DNA of 64,000 nt. Origin: Actinomycetota bacterium. Lineage in GTDB: Bacteria; Actinomycetota; UBA4738; HRBIN12. Shown in pieces: positions 24,818-33,778 of the stretch (position 1 is the first letter of the stretch; each line of letters begins with the position of its first letter). The stretch spans positions 1 to 64,000 of the forward strand of contig VAYU01000023.1 in assembly GCA_005884925.1 (NCBI GenBank). Direction: 5' to 3'. The notes under the pieces were generated by a model. The model did no database searches. It worked only from the letters and a program-made list of their open reading frames with translations, and was not told the DNA's origin. Position numbers and translations under genes: made by a program.

Positions 24818-25127
24818 TCACGACCGCCGCCGCGCTCGCCGTCGCATCCAGAGCGAACCCAACGCCTGCGCGATGAAGCTCAGCAACCAGAGCTTCTGCG
24901 CGAAGGTCGGAAGGTGAGCCAGCGCCACCGGGATCGATCCCAGGAAGACCGTCGGAACGATCACGACCCGCAGCACGTACAGACGGGCGACCGATGGCGG
25001 GGCCGAGGGATCGCGAGGACGAGGAGCGTCATCGCGATCGCGAACACCGCGACCGCGAACGCGTCCGCGAAGAAGATCAGGCGATCGAGCGCATCCGTGC
25101 CATCGGTGTGCGATCCGGCCTTCCCCT
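24818..25127 (-). pseudogene. TMEM175/DUF1211-like potassium channel remnant
   Basis: The minus strand first encodes DALDRLIFFADAFAVAVFAI followed by AMTLLVLAIPRP, which matches the first helix of TMEM175-type channels (an FSD-like segment then FAIAMTLLVL). After about 35 more bases the frame ends; shifting frame gives RLYVLRVVIVPTVFLGSIPV followed by FAQKLWLLSF, which matches the last membrane helices and a stop at 24818. The middle four helices, ~100 residues, are missing and there is a frameshift, and no start codon is evident. I read it as an internally deleted relic. Confidence 0.55.
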
Positions 25128-25205
25128 AGACGTCGGAACCACCCGCGGCACCGTGGCCAGCGTCCACGTCGAGGGAAACCTACCCCGGGTCGCGATCATG
25201 AGGAC

Positions 25206-26087
25206 TCAACCGTTCGTGTCGAGACGGCGGATCGAAGGCGGGTTGGCGACGAGGTCGATCGCCACGATGCGATCGTTCGACACGGTGAACGCCACGACGG
25301 CGATCGGGTGCTCGGGGTCACCGACGATCGCTCCGACGCTCCCGTTCACCGTGGCGAGTCGTGCGAGCGGCGCGAGCGGGGAGCCGCGCGACATGATGCG
25401 TTCCGCGACCGGCCGGGCGCCCGTCACGGTCACGCTCGGCGTCCCACGCCTCCCGGATCCGACGTGGAAGATCACGTCCGGATCCAACACCTCGAGGAGC
25501 GCCTCGAAGTCGCCGGAGCGCGACGCCGCGAGGAACGCGTCGACCACGCGTCGTTGCACGCGGATGTCGGTCTCGGCCGGAAGCGTGCCCCCTCGGACCG
25601 ACCGACGAGCACGGCTCGCAAGCTGGCGGGTCGCGACCGCGGACCGACCGACGATGCGTCCGATGTCGTCGAACGGCATGTCGAAGACGTCGTGGAGGAC
25701 GAACGCGACCCGCTCGGCCGGCCGCAACCGCTCCAAGACCACGAGGAGCGCAAGGCTGACCGAGTCCGCCGCCATGGCCTGTTCCTCGGGGTCATCTGAG
25801 GGGTCATCGCTCACGATCGGCTCCGGGACCCATGGTCGGATGTCGTCGGGACGGGCCCGCCGAGCGCGAAGCACGTCGAGGCAGATCCGACCGACGACGG
25901 TCGTCAGCCACGCCCGGAAGTCATCGATCGTGTCCTCGCTCCGGTCGAGCCGCAGCCAGGATTCCTGCACGGCGTCGTCGGCCTCCGTGAGCGAGCCGAG
26001 CATGCGGTACGCGACGGCACGGAGGTGCGGTCGTTGCTCCTCGAACGCCCTGGCGAGCCACTCTCGCCGCTCCATCAGGTCCTCCAC
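25206..26087 (-). CDS. SigJ-type (ECF41-like) sigma factor with SnoaL-like C-terminal domain
   Basis: A 293-residue ECF sigma factor. Region 2 reads LRAVAYRMLGSLTEADDAVQESWLRL (~22-47) and region 4 has ERVAFVLHDVFDMPFDDIG and the helix-turn-helix GRSAVATRQLASRARR (~147-162). Residues ~180-290 form an NTF2/SnoaL-like domain (RRVVDAFLAASRSGDFEALL, VLDPDVIFH), the hallmark of SigJ/ECF41 factors, in which this tail tunes activity. Such factors usually sit beside a carboxymuconolactone or oxidoreductase gene; here the divergent neighbour is an ABC exporter 117 bp away. Starts at ATG 26087, or four codons later. Confidence 0.92.
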   Translation of the reverse strand: MEDLMERREWLARAFEEQRPHLRAVAYRMLGSLTEADDAVQESWLRLDRSEDTIDDFRAWLTTVVGRICLDVLRARRARPDDIRPWVPEPIVSDDPSDDPEEQAMAADSVSLALLVVLERLRPAERVAFVLHDVFDMPFDDIGRIVGRSAVATRQLASRARRSVRGGTLPAETDIRVQRRVVDAFLAASRSGDFEALLEVLDPDVIFHVGSGRRGTPSVTVTGARPVAERIMSRGSPLAPLARLATVNGSVGAIVGDPEHPIAVVAFTVSNDRIVAIDLVANPPSIRRLDTNG

Positions 26088-26117
26088 ATCTCATCAGACG
26101 AACGAGACCCATCGAGT

Positions 26118-26138
26118 GTGACGGCTCTCTTTCGTCAC
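26118..26138. promoter_or_regulatory. inverted repeat in the SigJ/ABC divergent region, possible operator
   Basis: GTGACG (26118-26123), 9 bp, CGTCAC (26133-26138), in the 117-bp gap between the sigma factor and the ABC exporter genes. It may be an operator or a weak hairpin; no regulator can be named. Confidence 0.25.
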
Positions 26139-26204
26139 GGTTCGTCCGTCCGCTCCGTCCTCATGGTGTCCGGGTTTCTTGGCCCACCGATGCGAGGAGG
26201 AACG

Positions 26205-27155
26205 ATGACGAACGGACCCGCGATCGAGGTGCAGGGGTTGCGCAAGGTGTTCCCCAGCGGTGTCGAGGCCGTCTCCGGAGTGGACTTCGCTGTCCAGCCG
26301 GGTGAGGTGTTCAGTCTCTTGGGGCCCAACGGCGCGGGAAAGTCGACCACGATCGGCATGCTCACAGGAACGGTTGCGCCGACGGAAGGAAGCGCCCGGC
26401 TCGCCGGGTTCGACGTCGCGACCGAGCCGCTCGCCGCGCGGCGAACCAGCAGCGTGTTGTTCCAGGAGCCGGTGGTGGACCGGCAGTTGACCGGTCGACG
26501 GAACCTGGAGATCCACGCCCGTCTGTGGGGCGTGCCCTCTCGGGAGATCGCGGGGCGGCTGGAGGAGATCGTGGAGGCGTTCACGCTCTCCGACCTGATC
26601 GAGCGGCCCGTCGCAACGTACAGCGGAGGAGAGCGGCGCCGGCTGGAGATCGCCCGCACGCTCGTCTCGGAGCCCACCGTGCTCTTCCTCGACGAACCCA
26701 CGGTCGGGCTGGACCCCCGGATCCGGCTGGAGCTGCTGGACGTGATGGCTCGGCTCCGGGAGCGGAACGAGATGACCCTCCTGCTCACGACGCACTACCT
26801 GGACGAGGCCGAGCGGTTGTCCGACCGGATCGCGATTATGCGAGCCGGTCGGATCGTGGCCTCGGGTTCGGCTCGGGAGCTGATCGCCGGTCTCGGCGAG
26901 CAGCTCCTGGAGCTCAGGGTGCACGGCGATCCCGGCGCGTCGCTCGCCTCGCTCGCCCGCGCCGGGATCGCCGGCCGCGACGCGTTCGCGGTGGGCTCGA
27001 CGCTGATCGTGCCGGCGCGCGGCCGCGGCGCGGACGAAGCCCGCGCCGCGGCCGCCTCCACCGGCGCCGAGGTCCTGTCCGCCGTGCAACGGCGGACGAC
27101 CCTCGACGACGTCTACCTGTGGCTGACCGGCGACGACCTCGCCGACGCCGCCTAA
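26205..27155 (+). CDS. ABC transporter ATP-binding protein (DrrA-like)
   Basis: A 316-residue ABC ATPase of the daunorubicin-resistance exporter type. Walker A is GPNGAGKST (~43-51), the Q-loop region FQEPVVDRQ, the signature YSGGERRRLEIARTL (~143-157) and Walker B VLFLDEPTVGLD (~162-173), with the H-loop TTHYLDEAERLSDRI. The C-terminal ~90 residues form the extra domain seen in DrrA homologues (TTLDDVYLWLTGDD). GAGGAGG at 26194-26200 supports ATG 26205. It is followed 24 bp later by its permease. Substrate unknown. Confidence 0.93.
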   Translation: MTNGPAIEVQGLRKVFPSGVEAVSGVDFAVQPGEVFSLLGPNGAGKSTTIGMLTGTVAPTEGSARLAGFDVATEPLAARRTSSVLFQEPVVDRQLTGRRNLEIHARLWGVPSREIAGRLEEIVEAFTLSDLIERPVATYSGGERRRLEIARTLVSEPTVLFLDEPTVGLDPRIRLELLDVMARLRERNEMTLLLTTHYLDEAERLSDRIAIMRAGRIVASGSARELIAGLGEQLLELRVHGDPGASLASLARAGIAGRDAFAVGSTLIVPARGRGADEARAAAASTGAEVLSAVQRRTTLDDVYLWLTGDDLADAA

Positions 27156-27179
27156 CGAGGAAAAGAGGAGTGATCCAAC

Positions 27180-28016
27180 ATGGCCACCATCGCCAACCCC
27201 GCCGCCGACCGCCCGCACCCTCGGCGGTCGATCCTCTCGCCGGTCGCGACGCTCGCGCGGCGTCGGTCGCAGCTCACGGTTCGGACGCCGCGCGAGTTGT
27301 TCGTTCCGTTGTTGACCCCCATCCTGTTCGCGCTCGTGATCGCGCCCGCCCTGAAACAGGCGCTGCATACGAGCGCGGCGTACGAGTCGTTCATCGCCGT
27401 GGGGACGATCGGGCTCCTCGTTCCGCTCAACACGATGTTCGCGGGACTGAGCGTGATCGTTGACCGAGAGGCCGGCGCGCAACGCGAGCTGCTCGCCGCG
27501 CCGGTCCCTCGCCCCACGCTCGTGCTGGGCAACCTCGCCGTCGCCTTCGCGGTGACGGCGTTCCAGATCACCGCCCTCATCGTGGCCGCCGTGGCGCGCG
27601 GGATCCCCTTCGATGCCACGGGCAGCGGGATCGCGTGGTTCCTCGCCGCGAGCGCGATGTTCACGGTCGGGATGTACGGGGCCGCGGAGACCCTCGCGAG
27701 CCGCGTCCCTGAGCCGGCGGAATACATCGCCCGCGTCCCTGCGATCGCGATCGTCCCCTGGTTCCTCGGCGGATCGCTGTTCCCCATCGCGGCGCTCCCG
27801 ATCGGGTTGGCCTGGTTCGCGCGGTTCCTGCCGATCACGCATGCGCTCGCCCTGATGCGGTACGGACTCCTCGGTGAGGCTGGCGGGCTCCGCGATATCT
27901 GGGGGATGGCGAGCGCTCAGACGATGGCTCGGCTCAGCCTCCTCGTCGTCGCGGCGTTCGCCGCTCTGCTCACCGCCGTCTCGGTGCGGACCTTCGCTCG
28001 CTCGGCGCTCCGCTGA
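27180..28016 (+). CDS. ABC-2 type permease (DrrB-like)
   Basis: A 278-residue integral membrane protein with six hydrophobic helices in the ABC-2 pattern, including LFVPLLTPILFALVIAPALK, GLLVPLNTMFAGLSVIVDREAG and the last VVAAFAALLTAVSVRTFARS. The REAGAQRELLAAPVPRPTL loop is the family's conserved cytoplasmic signature. It is the membrane partner of the ATPase just upstream; the two share one transcript. Likely substrates are a lipid, drug-like or natural-product molecule. Confidence 0.9.
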   Translation: MATIANPAADRPHPRRSILSPVATLARRRSQLTVRTPRELFVPLLTPILFALVIAPALKQALHTSAAYESFIAVGTIGLLVPLNTMFAGLSVIVDREAGAQRELLAAPVPRPTLVLGNLAVAFAVTAFQITALIVAAVARGIPFDATGSGIAWFLAASAMFTVGMYGAAETLASRVPEPAEYIARVPAIAIVPWFLGGSLFPIAALPIGLAWFARFLPITHALALMRYGLLGEAGGLRDIWGMASAQTMARLSLLVVAAFAALLTAVSVRTFARSALR

Positions 28017-28073
28017 GACGAACGGCGGCTCTTCGAACGGCAGGCGTCGGATGTCATCGAGACGCAGCATCTC

Positions 28074-28958
28074 GTGGTTCCCAGCGGCACGACGCAGCGG
28101 CATACTCGTTGGGTGCGAAGGAGCCGGCGCGACCCCGCCACCCGAGCCGTGCTTGACGCGGCCAACGCGACCTTCGCTGCGGTGATCTGCTTCGGACTCC
28201 TCACCGGGATCAGCACCCAACTGCAGAGCGTTCGTCCGCAAGCACCGTGGGAGGTCGATCCGTACGACGCGGTCGCCTCGTTCGCGACGATGCTCGTTCC
28301 GATCGTTGCCGCGCTCACATGGGTGCGATGCGCGCGGTGGAGGCACGAGGCGGCGTATCCGCCGTTCGCGCTCGTCGAGATCGTCCGCGGCTGCGTGGTC
28401 GCCCTGGTCGCGGTCGCCGCGACGGACGCGGCGTACCTGGTTGCCGCCTTCCAGCGCGGCTTCCCGAGGCCAGCACCGCTCCGCCCCGAGCTCCTGGGGT
28501 TGCTCGGGCTGTCGGCGATCACGCTCGTGATCGCATCCATGATGTCCGCGACGGCATCGTCGTTGCATCGGCGTCCACGTGCGGAGCGCAACGAGGTCGC
28601 GCTGAGCGGCGAACCGGATGCGATGGATGACGTGGCGGAGCTGTTGCGGAGCGCGCCGGCGAACCTCGCCCCGCTCCACGGGTCATGCGTTCGGACCGCT
28701 GATCTCCTTCTCGCCTGGGCAGGATCGAGCGCGGCGAGTCCTCGACGCCACCCATGGCTGTTCGTCGCGGCGATCTCCTGCGCGGCCGGTATCGCGGCTG
28801 CGGCATCTGAGTTCGTTCACGAAGGCCCGCCCCCGAACATCGGGGTCGGCGCCCTCGTCGTTGCGGTGTTCAGCACGATCGTCGCGATCGGCGGGCTTCT
28901 CGGCTACGCGCTGACGGGTCGCTACCTGCATCTCGTGCGATCGCCCCGTCGCGTCTGA
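28074..28958 (+). CDS. hypothetical membrane protein
   Basis: A 294-residue protein with about six hydrophobic helices: ATFAAVICFGLLTGIS (~33), ASFATMLVPIVAALTWV, GCVVALVAVAATDAAYLVAA, LLGLSAITLVIASMMSAT, WLFVAAISCAAGIAAAAS and VVAVFSTIVAIGGLLGYALT. Arg-rich loops lie between. No motif tells its function. GTG 28074 was taken as the start; a GTG 13 codons later would give a shorter N-terminus. It follows the ABC exporter by 57 bp and may be co-transcribed. Confidence 0.62.
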   Translation: MVPSGTTQRHTRWVRRSRRDPATRAVLDAANATFAAVICFGLLTGISTQLQSVRPQAPWEVDPYDAVASFATMLVPIVAALTWVRCARWRHEAAYPPFALVEIVRGCVVALVAVAATDAAYLVAAFQRGFPRPAPLRPELLGLLGLSAITLVIASMMSATASSLHRRPRAERNEVALSGEPDAMDDVAELLRSAPANLAPLHGSCVRTADLLLAWAGSSAASPRRHPWLFVAAISCAAGIAAAASEFVHEGPPPNIGVGALVVAVFSTIVAIGGLLGYALTGRYLHLVRSPRRV

Positions 28959-29141
28959 CGTCGCTGGCTCGGGTCGTCGGCGTTCGAGCACATCTCCAGC
29001 GCCAAGGCATGGGCACTACCGGGCTCTGTTCGAGGAGCTGCTCTCGGTGGACGAAGGGTCGCACGTGGGGGTCGCGAGCCCTGGTGCGGATGGGATGGAT
29101 CCGAGCGATCGGTCGGACGCTCCCCGACGCCTGGCGGAACG

Positions 29142-29627
29142 TTAGGCGCCTGATCGGCGGCGCGGCCCGCTCCGGAACCCGATGCGGCGGTGCGTTCCGT
29201 CACAGAACGGCTTGTTCTCAGAGCCTCCGCACCGGCACAGCGCGACGCGGGTGTCCTCCCGGATCATGTGCCCGCTGGCGTCCTCGATCCGGATCTTCCC
29301 CCGAACGAACAAGGGGCCGTTGGGGCGGAGCTGGATGGTCTGATCCGGAGGCTGCGGCTCTTGGTCGCCACCGTCCAGACGACGGAAATGGAGGGCGCCG
29401 GTCGGGCAGCGCATGACGACGTCGGCTATCTCGTCGGCGGACGCCGCGTCGACGGCGATCCATGGATGGCGCCAGGGGTCGAAGACCGCCGGGAGCCCAT
29501 CCAGGCAGTCGGCTGCGTGGATGCAGTACGCGGGCTCCCACGTCACGACGATCTGGTCGTTGGCGTACTCCTTCTTGACCCCGGTCTCATACCGAGTCTC
29601 GTCGCGCGATTCGATCGAGTCTTCCAT
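29142..29627 (-). CDS. iron-sulfur protein: mono-cluster ferredoxin-like plus CDGSH domain
   Basis: A 161-residue small redox protein. Residues ~30-82 are a divergent (4Fe-4S) mono-cluster domain with cysteines in YCIHAADCLDGLP and VMRCPTGALHF. Residues ~110-150 carry a CDGSH-type 2Fe-2S site: LCRCGGSENKPFCDGTHRRIGF, with three Cys and one His. This two-part layout is known in bacterial electron-transfer proteins of unknown partner. I preferred ATG 29627, four bases from the FtsH stop, which makes it the second gene of an ftsH transcript. Confidence 0.85.
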   Translation of the reverse strand: MEDSIESRDETRYETGVKKEYANDQIVVTWEPAYCIHAADCLDGLPAVFDPWRHPWIAVDAASADEIADVVMRCPTGALHFRRLDGGDQEPQPPDQTIQLRPNGPLFVRGKIRIEDASGHMIREDTRVALCRCGGSENKPFCDGTHRRIGFRSGPRRRSGA

Positions 29628-29631
29628 CAGC

Positions 29632-31563
29632 TCACGCTTGTCCGTCGGCCCGGTGGGCAAGCGCCTCACCCAACGGCTCGGGCGCGCGTTGGTTGTCCGT
29701 GCGCGTTCCCGCCGCAGCCATCACGTCGCTGCCGTCGATCGTCTCGCGCTCGAGGAGCAACGTTGTGACCCGATCGAGCGCGTCCCGGTGGTCCGAGAGC
29801 AGCGTGGTCGCTCGCTCGTTCGCTTCCTTGAGGAGCCGCTCGACCTCCTCGTCGACCACCCGCTGCGTGGCCTCCGCGTATTGGCGGCTGCGGATCTCTT
29901 GCTGACCCAGGTAGGCGGGACCGTCGCTCGAGAATCCGACCGGTCCCAGCTTGGGGCTCATCCCGAACTCCACGACCATACGGATGGCAAGCTGGGTCGC
30001 CCCGGCGAGGTCATTGGAGGCGCCGGTCGAAACCTCCCCGACGACCAATTGCTCGGCGGCGCGTCCGCCCATCCGGATGGCGAGGGAATCCTGCAGGTAG
30101 CTCTCCGGATACAGATGTCGCTCATCCACGGGAAGCTGCTGGGTCACGCCGAGTGCCTGGCCGGCAGGTAGGATCGTCACCTTCGACACCGGGTCCGCGT
30201 GCTCGGAGAGGACCGCGACCAGGGCATGCCCGGCTTCGTGCACCGCGACGGCTCGCTTCTCCTCCGGCAGCAGCGCGTTCGAAGCATCCCGGCGTCCAAG
30301 CAGGATCCGGTCCCGGGCCTCGTCGAAATCGTCGGCCGTGACGGTGTCCCGGTTCGCGCGGACGGCGACGATCGCGGCCTCGTTCAACAGGTTCGCCAGG
30401 TCCGCGCCGGAGAACCCCGGGGTACCGCGGGCAACCACTAGCCGATCCACGTCGGGCCCGAGCTTCTTGCCCTTCGCATGGACGGCCAGGATCGCCGCGC
30501 GCTCCTTCAGGTTCGGCAACGGGATCTCCACCTGCCGGTCGAACCTGCCCGGGCGAAGCAACGCCGGGTCCAGGGTCTCGGGCCGGTTGGTGGCCGCGAT
30601 CACGACGACACCGGCCGAGGAGTCGAACCCGTCCATCTCCGCCAGCAACTGGTTGAGCGTCTGTTCCCGTTCGTCGTTGGACACGATCGCGCCACCCCTG
30701 CGCGCGCCGATCGCGTCGATCTCGTCGATGAACACGATCGCAGGGGCCCGCTTCCGGGCCTCGGCGAACAGATCGCGCACGCGCGACGCGCCCACACCGA
30801 CGAAGATCTCGACGAACGACGACCCGGTGACCGAGAAGAAGGGGACCCCTGCCTCGCCGGCGACCGCCCGCGCCATGAGCGTCTTGCCCGTGCCCGGGGG
30901 CCCGACCATCAACACGCCCTTAGGCCCGATCGCTCCCACCTTCGCGTAGCGGTTCGGGTGCTTCAGGAAATCCACGACCTCGGCGACCTCCTGCTTGGCT
31001 CCCTCGTAGCCGGCCACGTCGGAGAACCGCGTCGTGGGCTTCTCCGCGTCGTACAGCTTGGCCCGCGAACCGGTCAGCGCACCGAGGCCGCCTGCCAGCT
31101 GTCGCCCGGCTCGCCGTCCCAGGAAGATGAACAGCCCGATGAACAGCAGCAGGGGCAGCAGACTCAGGATCACCGACAGGACCGTCGCCGACGCCGGCCC
31201 CTGCCCCGTCACCTGGACGTGATGCTGTTCGAGCAAGGGCGCGACGGTGGTGTCCTGCAGGGCGACCGGGATCTGAGAGCGGTAGGCCGTGCCGTCCGTC
31301 AGCTGGCCCGACACGCCACCGTTGGCGTCGATCGTGGCCGTCTGGACCTTGTCCGATCGAACGTCGTCGAGGAACTGCGAGTAGGCGAGCGTGGTGGGTT
31401 CGGTCCCGCCCATCGAGGGGCGCAGCAGGAGCACGACGGTGAGGGCGATCCCCAGCAGGACCAGCCAGTTCCGCCAGGACGGCGGCGGCGGCGGCGCAGG
31501 GCCCTTGGTCCGGCGTTCGTGTCCGGGATCCGGCTGGCGGGCCGGACTCGTTCGGTGCTCCAC
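29632..31563 (-). CDS. ftsH: ATP-dependent zinc metalloprotease FtsH
   Basis: A 643-residue inner-membrane AAA+ protease that extracts and degrades membrane and regulatory proteins. After a Pro-rich cytoplasmic N-terminus come two helices ([15 protein letters not shown] ~32-46; [21 protein letters not shown] ~128-148), between which a short extracytoplasmic domain lies. Walker A is GPPGTGKT (~215), Walker [11 protein letters not shown] (~270), the arginine-finger region [14 protein letters not shown] (~330) and the zinc motif HEAGH (~437). Length and order are those of standard FtsH. It is followed by the iron-sulfur protein on the same strand and preceded by a terminator hairpin. Confidence 0.97.
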   Translation of the reverse strand: MEHRTSPARQPDPGHERRTKGPAPPPPPSWRNWLVLLGIALTVVLLLRPSMGGTEPTTLAYSQFLDDVRSDKVQTATIDANGGVSGQLTDGTAYRSQIPVALQDTTVAPLLEQHHVQVTGQGPASATVLSVILSLLPLLLFIGLFIFLGRRAGRQLAGGLGALTGSRAKLYDAEKPTTRFSDVAGYEGAKQEVAEVVDFLKHPNRYAKVGAIGPKGVLMVGPPGTGKTLMARAVAGEAGVPFFSVTGSSFVEIFVGVGASRVRDLFAEARKRAPAIVFIDEIDAIGARRGGAIVSNDEREQTLNQLLAEMDGFDSSAGVVVIAATNRPETLDPALLRPGRFDRQVEIPLPNLKERAAILAVHAKGKKLGPDVDRLVVARGTPGFSGADLANLLNEAAIVAVRANRDTVTADDFDEARDRILLGRRDASNALLPEEKRAVAVHEAGHALVAVLSEHADPVSKVTILPAGQALGVTQQLPVDERHLYPESYLQDSLAIRMGGRAAEQLVVGEVSTGASNDLAGATQLAIRMVVEFGMSPKLGPVGFSSDGPAYLGQQEIRSRQYAEATQRVVDEEVERLLKEANERATTLLSDHRDALDRVTTLLLERETIDGSDVMAAAGTRTDNQRAPEPLGEALAHRADGQA

Positions 31564-31685
31564 GCGCCCTCACCCCCCCGTCCACCCAGTGGACCGGTCT
31601 GGAGACGGCCCCTCGAAGCGACGCCCCAGGCTATCAGTCGTGCTTCCATGAACTCGCGGGAGGCGTCGCCGGACGGTGGTGATGA

Positions 31686-31726
31686 CGAGGGCCGTCGCGT
31701 GGTGTTCCACCACGCGACGGCCCTCG
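31686..31726 (-). terminator. intrinsic terminator hairpin
   Basis: A perfect 17-bp stem (31686-31702 with 31710-31726), 7-base loop TGTTCCA, 18 bp after the stop of the exported gene at 31745 on the minus strand. It isolates that gene from ftsH. Confidence 0.72.
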
Positions 31727-31744
31727 GCGCCGGAAGCGTCCGCC

Positions 31745-32203
31745 TCAGTCGAGCTCGACGGGAGCGCACGCCGTCGCGTACGCGGGCGAACCTCCGTCCA
31801 CCAGGAACCACATCCCGCCCACCGTCAGGCCACGGAGCCCCCCGGCGTCCTCAGGCGTGAACACGTGGTACGCCGTCCCGTTCCCCGCGGCATTCGTCCG
31901 AAGGCTCGCGGTCGGGATCACGATCGCGGTGCCCGAGCACGTCGGGTCGCCGGGGAAGATCATCAGCACCACCTGGTAGGTCGTGCCGGGATCCCCTCCG
32001 TTGAGGACGTACTGCTCGTGGGCGTAGACGTTCGGTCCGTCCGCGTGGATGTTCTCGACGAACCCGCTCCGGATCGACGCTCCGTTCACGGCGGCGAATG
32101 CGTACTGGCTCGTGTGGTACGTGCCATCCGCGAGCGCCGGTCCAGCTCCCAACCACACGACGAGGACGGCCATCGCTACCGCGGAAGCCAACCTTCCACT
32201 CAT
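31745..32203 (-). CDS. exported hypothetical protein
   Basis: A 152-residue secreted protein. The signal peptide is LASAVAMAVLVVWLGAGPALA (~4-24, cleavage after ALA). The mature part starts DGTYHTSQYAFAAVNGAS and is beta-rich with one disulfide candidate (DPTCSGTA and ATACAPV). GGGAGGAG lies before ATG 32203, which I prefer to the ATG six codons upstream. A degenerate GGGAC-N4-GTCCC-like element lies upstream at 32250-32263. It ends at a hairpin at 31686-31726. No family recognised. Confidence 0.72.
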   Translation of the reverse strand: MSGRLASAVAMAVLVVWLGAGPALADGTYHTSQYAFAAVNGASIRSGFVENIHADGPNVYAHEQYVLNGGDPGTTYQVVLMIFPGDPTCSGTAIVIPTASLRTNAAGNGTAYHVFTPEDAGGLRGLTVGGMWFLVDGGSPAYATACAPVELD

Positions 32204-32249
32204 GACTCCTCCCTTCCTCAACTCGGCACGCTAGGAGGGGAGTGAGGAC

Positions 32250-32263
32250 GGAACATCCGTACC
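32250..32263 (-). promoter_or_regulatory. degenerate GGGAC-N4-GTCCC-like element
   Basis: On the minus strand GGTACGGATGTTCC, 12 of 14 matches to the GGGACGGATGTCCC element repeated elsewhere in the window; the two changes fall at symmetrical positions 3 and 12. It lies ~47 bp above the start of the exported gene at 32203. May be a weak site or chance. Confidence 0.28.
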
Positions 32264-32300
32264 AGTACGGAACCTCGGGAACGCTGGAACGGGTGACGAC

Positions 32301-33350
32301 TCAGATACCGAGCTCTTGTGCGCGACTGGCAAGCTCGACCTTGGAGCTGACGCCGAGCTTCGTGTACGCGTTCGCGAGGTGTGTCTCCACGGTCCGTTCG
32401 GAGAGGAAGAGCCGTTTCGCGATCGCGGCTGCCGTTTCCCCCCGTGACGCGAGGAGGGCCACCTCGCGTTCGCGCTGGCTGAGCGCGTCGGTCCCGAGGG
32501 TCGCGCGTCGCTTGGGTCGATGCTTCCGACCGGAGACGAAGACTTCGACGTGGGTCAAGATCGACTCGACGTCCCCGAGCCACGGCCGGTGGTCCTCGCC
32601 GGGCAACTCGACGTACGTGGCGCCGGGGATGTGCTCCGCCATGTACCTGGCGTGGCCGACCTCGATCCATCGGTCACCCGCGCGATGAAGGATCAGCGTC
32701 GGAACGGTGATCTCAGAGAGCAGGTTCCGCAGATCCATCTGCGTGTTCATGCGGATCACGGCTTGCGCCATGGCCGGGCTCGCCGCCATGCGCAGGTACC
32801 GCGCCCACCACTTCCGGTGCCGTTCGTCGTCGAACGGGCTCGGATGACCTTCGTCCCACCACTCGCCGGTGGCCCACGCCCGACCCATGCCTCCGAGGAA
32901 CCCCTCGAGCTCGTCAGCCTGCAGACCCCATGGATAGTCGGGTCCCACCAAGCGGCGGGCCCAGGAGCCGTAGAGGACCAACGCTTGCGCCCGTTCCGGG
33001 TATCGGTGAGCGAAGAGGAGGCTGAGCGTCCCTCCTTCCGAGACACCGAACATGGCCGCCCGAGATGAGCCTGCGGAGTCCATGACCGCACGGATGTCAT
33101 CCATCCGCTCTTCGATCGTCGGGACGCTAGTGGTGGGGTCGGACATGCCCGTGCCCCGCTTGTCGAAGACGATCAATCGCGAGAAGGACGCCAGGCGCGT
33201 CAGGAAGTGGGCGAGGTTCGGCTCCTCCCAGGCGACCTCGACGTGCGAGACGAAACCGGGCACGAGCACCAGGTCGAGGGGACCTTCGCCCACGACCTGG
33301 TAGGCGATGTTCGCGTCGCCGCTCCTCGCGTATCTCGTCTCGGGGCGCAC
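32301..33350 (-). CDS. alpha/beta hydrolase fused to a LuxR-type DNA-binding domain
   Basis: A 349-residue fusion. The front ~270 residues are an alpha/beta hydrolase: LVPGFVSHVEVAWEEP, FDKRGTGMSD (~62-71), nucleophile elbow MFGVSEGGTLSLL (~98) with serine, the acid in LILHRAGDRWIEV and the histidine in GEDHRPWLGD (~255). The tail (~283-345) is a LuxR helix-turn-helix: LSQREREVALLASRGETAAA, KRLFLSERTVETHLANAYTK. A ligand or substrate bound by the hydrolase part may control DNA binding; whether the enzyme is active is not known. The target is unknown. Confidence 0.92.
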   Translation of the reverse strand: MRPETRYARSGDANIAYQVVGEGPLDLVLVPGFVSHVEVAWEEPNLAHFLTRLASFSRLIVFDKRGTGMSDPTTSVPTIEERMDDIRAVMDSAGSSRAAMFGVSEGGTLSLLFAHRYPERAQALVLYGSWARRLVGPDYPWGLQADELEGFLGGMGRAWATGEWWDEGHPSPFDDERHRKWWARYLRMAASPAMAQAVIRMNTQMDLRNLLSEITVPTLILHRAGDRWIEVGHARYMAEHIPGATYVELPGEDHRPWLGDVESILTHVEVFVSGRKHRPKRRATLGTDALSQREREVALLASRGETAAAIAKRLFLSERTVETHLANAYTKLGVSSKVELASRAQELGI

Positions 33351-33450
33351 CGAGCCACTCTAGCGACGCGTCATGCCCCGATGGTGATCGTAGCCCTTGG
33401 GAGAACCCAAGACGGCAGCGTCCGAGCCCCGAACGGAGGTCTCGAACCGT

Positions 33451-33639
33451 TCAGGCAGACCGGAAGCGGTAGTCGTGCTTCGAGAACCGCGATGCATGAC
33501 CGCACGCCGAGCAACGTTCCAGCATGCTCTCGAGCCGGATCGTCGCGAAGGTGGGCGGGTCCATCGGGATCGCGGAGGGGAACGTCTCGCCGCAGTGAGG
33601 GCATTCCAGCGACAACACGTCGGCGTCCTCGGGTGCCAT
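33451..33639 (-). CDS. small zinc-ribbon protein
   Basis: A 62-residue protein with two cysteine pairs, LECPHCGETFP and ERCSACGHASRF, forming a rubredoxin-like zinc ribbon. The spacer MDPPTFATIRLESMLE is conserved in type. Such mini-proteins may bind nucleic acid or protein. A short hairpin (CTTGGG-AGAA-CCCAAG, 33396-33411) follows its stop. It stands alone between the hydrolase-LuxR gene and the hairpin of the sigma factor operon. Confidence 0.75.
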   Translation of the reverse strand: MAPEDADVLSLECPHCGETFPSAIPMDPPTFATIRLESMLERCSACGHASRFSKHDYRFRSA

Positions 33640-33691
33640 GGTTCCGTTGTCGGGTGAACGGAGGTCGCCCTAAAGGCCGAGATCACGAAGA

Positions 33692-33735
33692 GGCGAGCCT
33701 CCGATGAACCCGGGAGGGTTCATCGGAGGCTCGCC
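33692..33735 (-). terminator. strong terminator hairpin of the sigma factor operon
   Basis: A perfect 20-bp stem (33692-33711 with 33716-33735), 4-base loop GGGA, 44 bp after the stop of the sigma partner gene. Among the longest perfect stems in the window. Confidence 0.75.
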
Positions 33736-33778
33736 GATCCCGTACGTTTTCCCCGATCCGCGGAGCTGTGATTCTGTC

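Noticed and set aside
26094-28679. Very long minus-strand frame opposite the ABC exporter genes
   Set aside because: A GC-rich shadow: the product is Arg/Gly/Asp-rich without family motifs, while the plus strand has clear ABC transporter domains.
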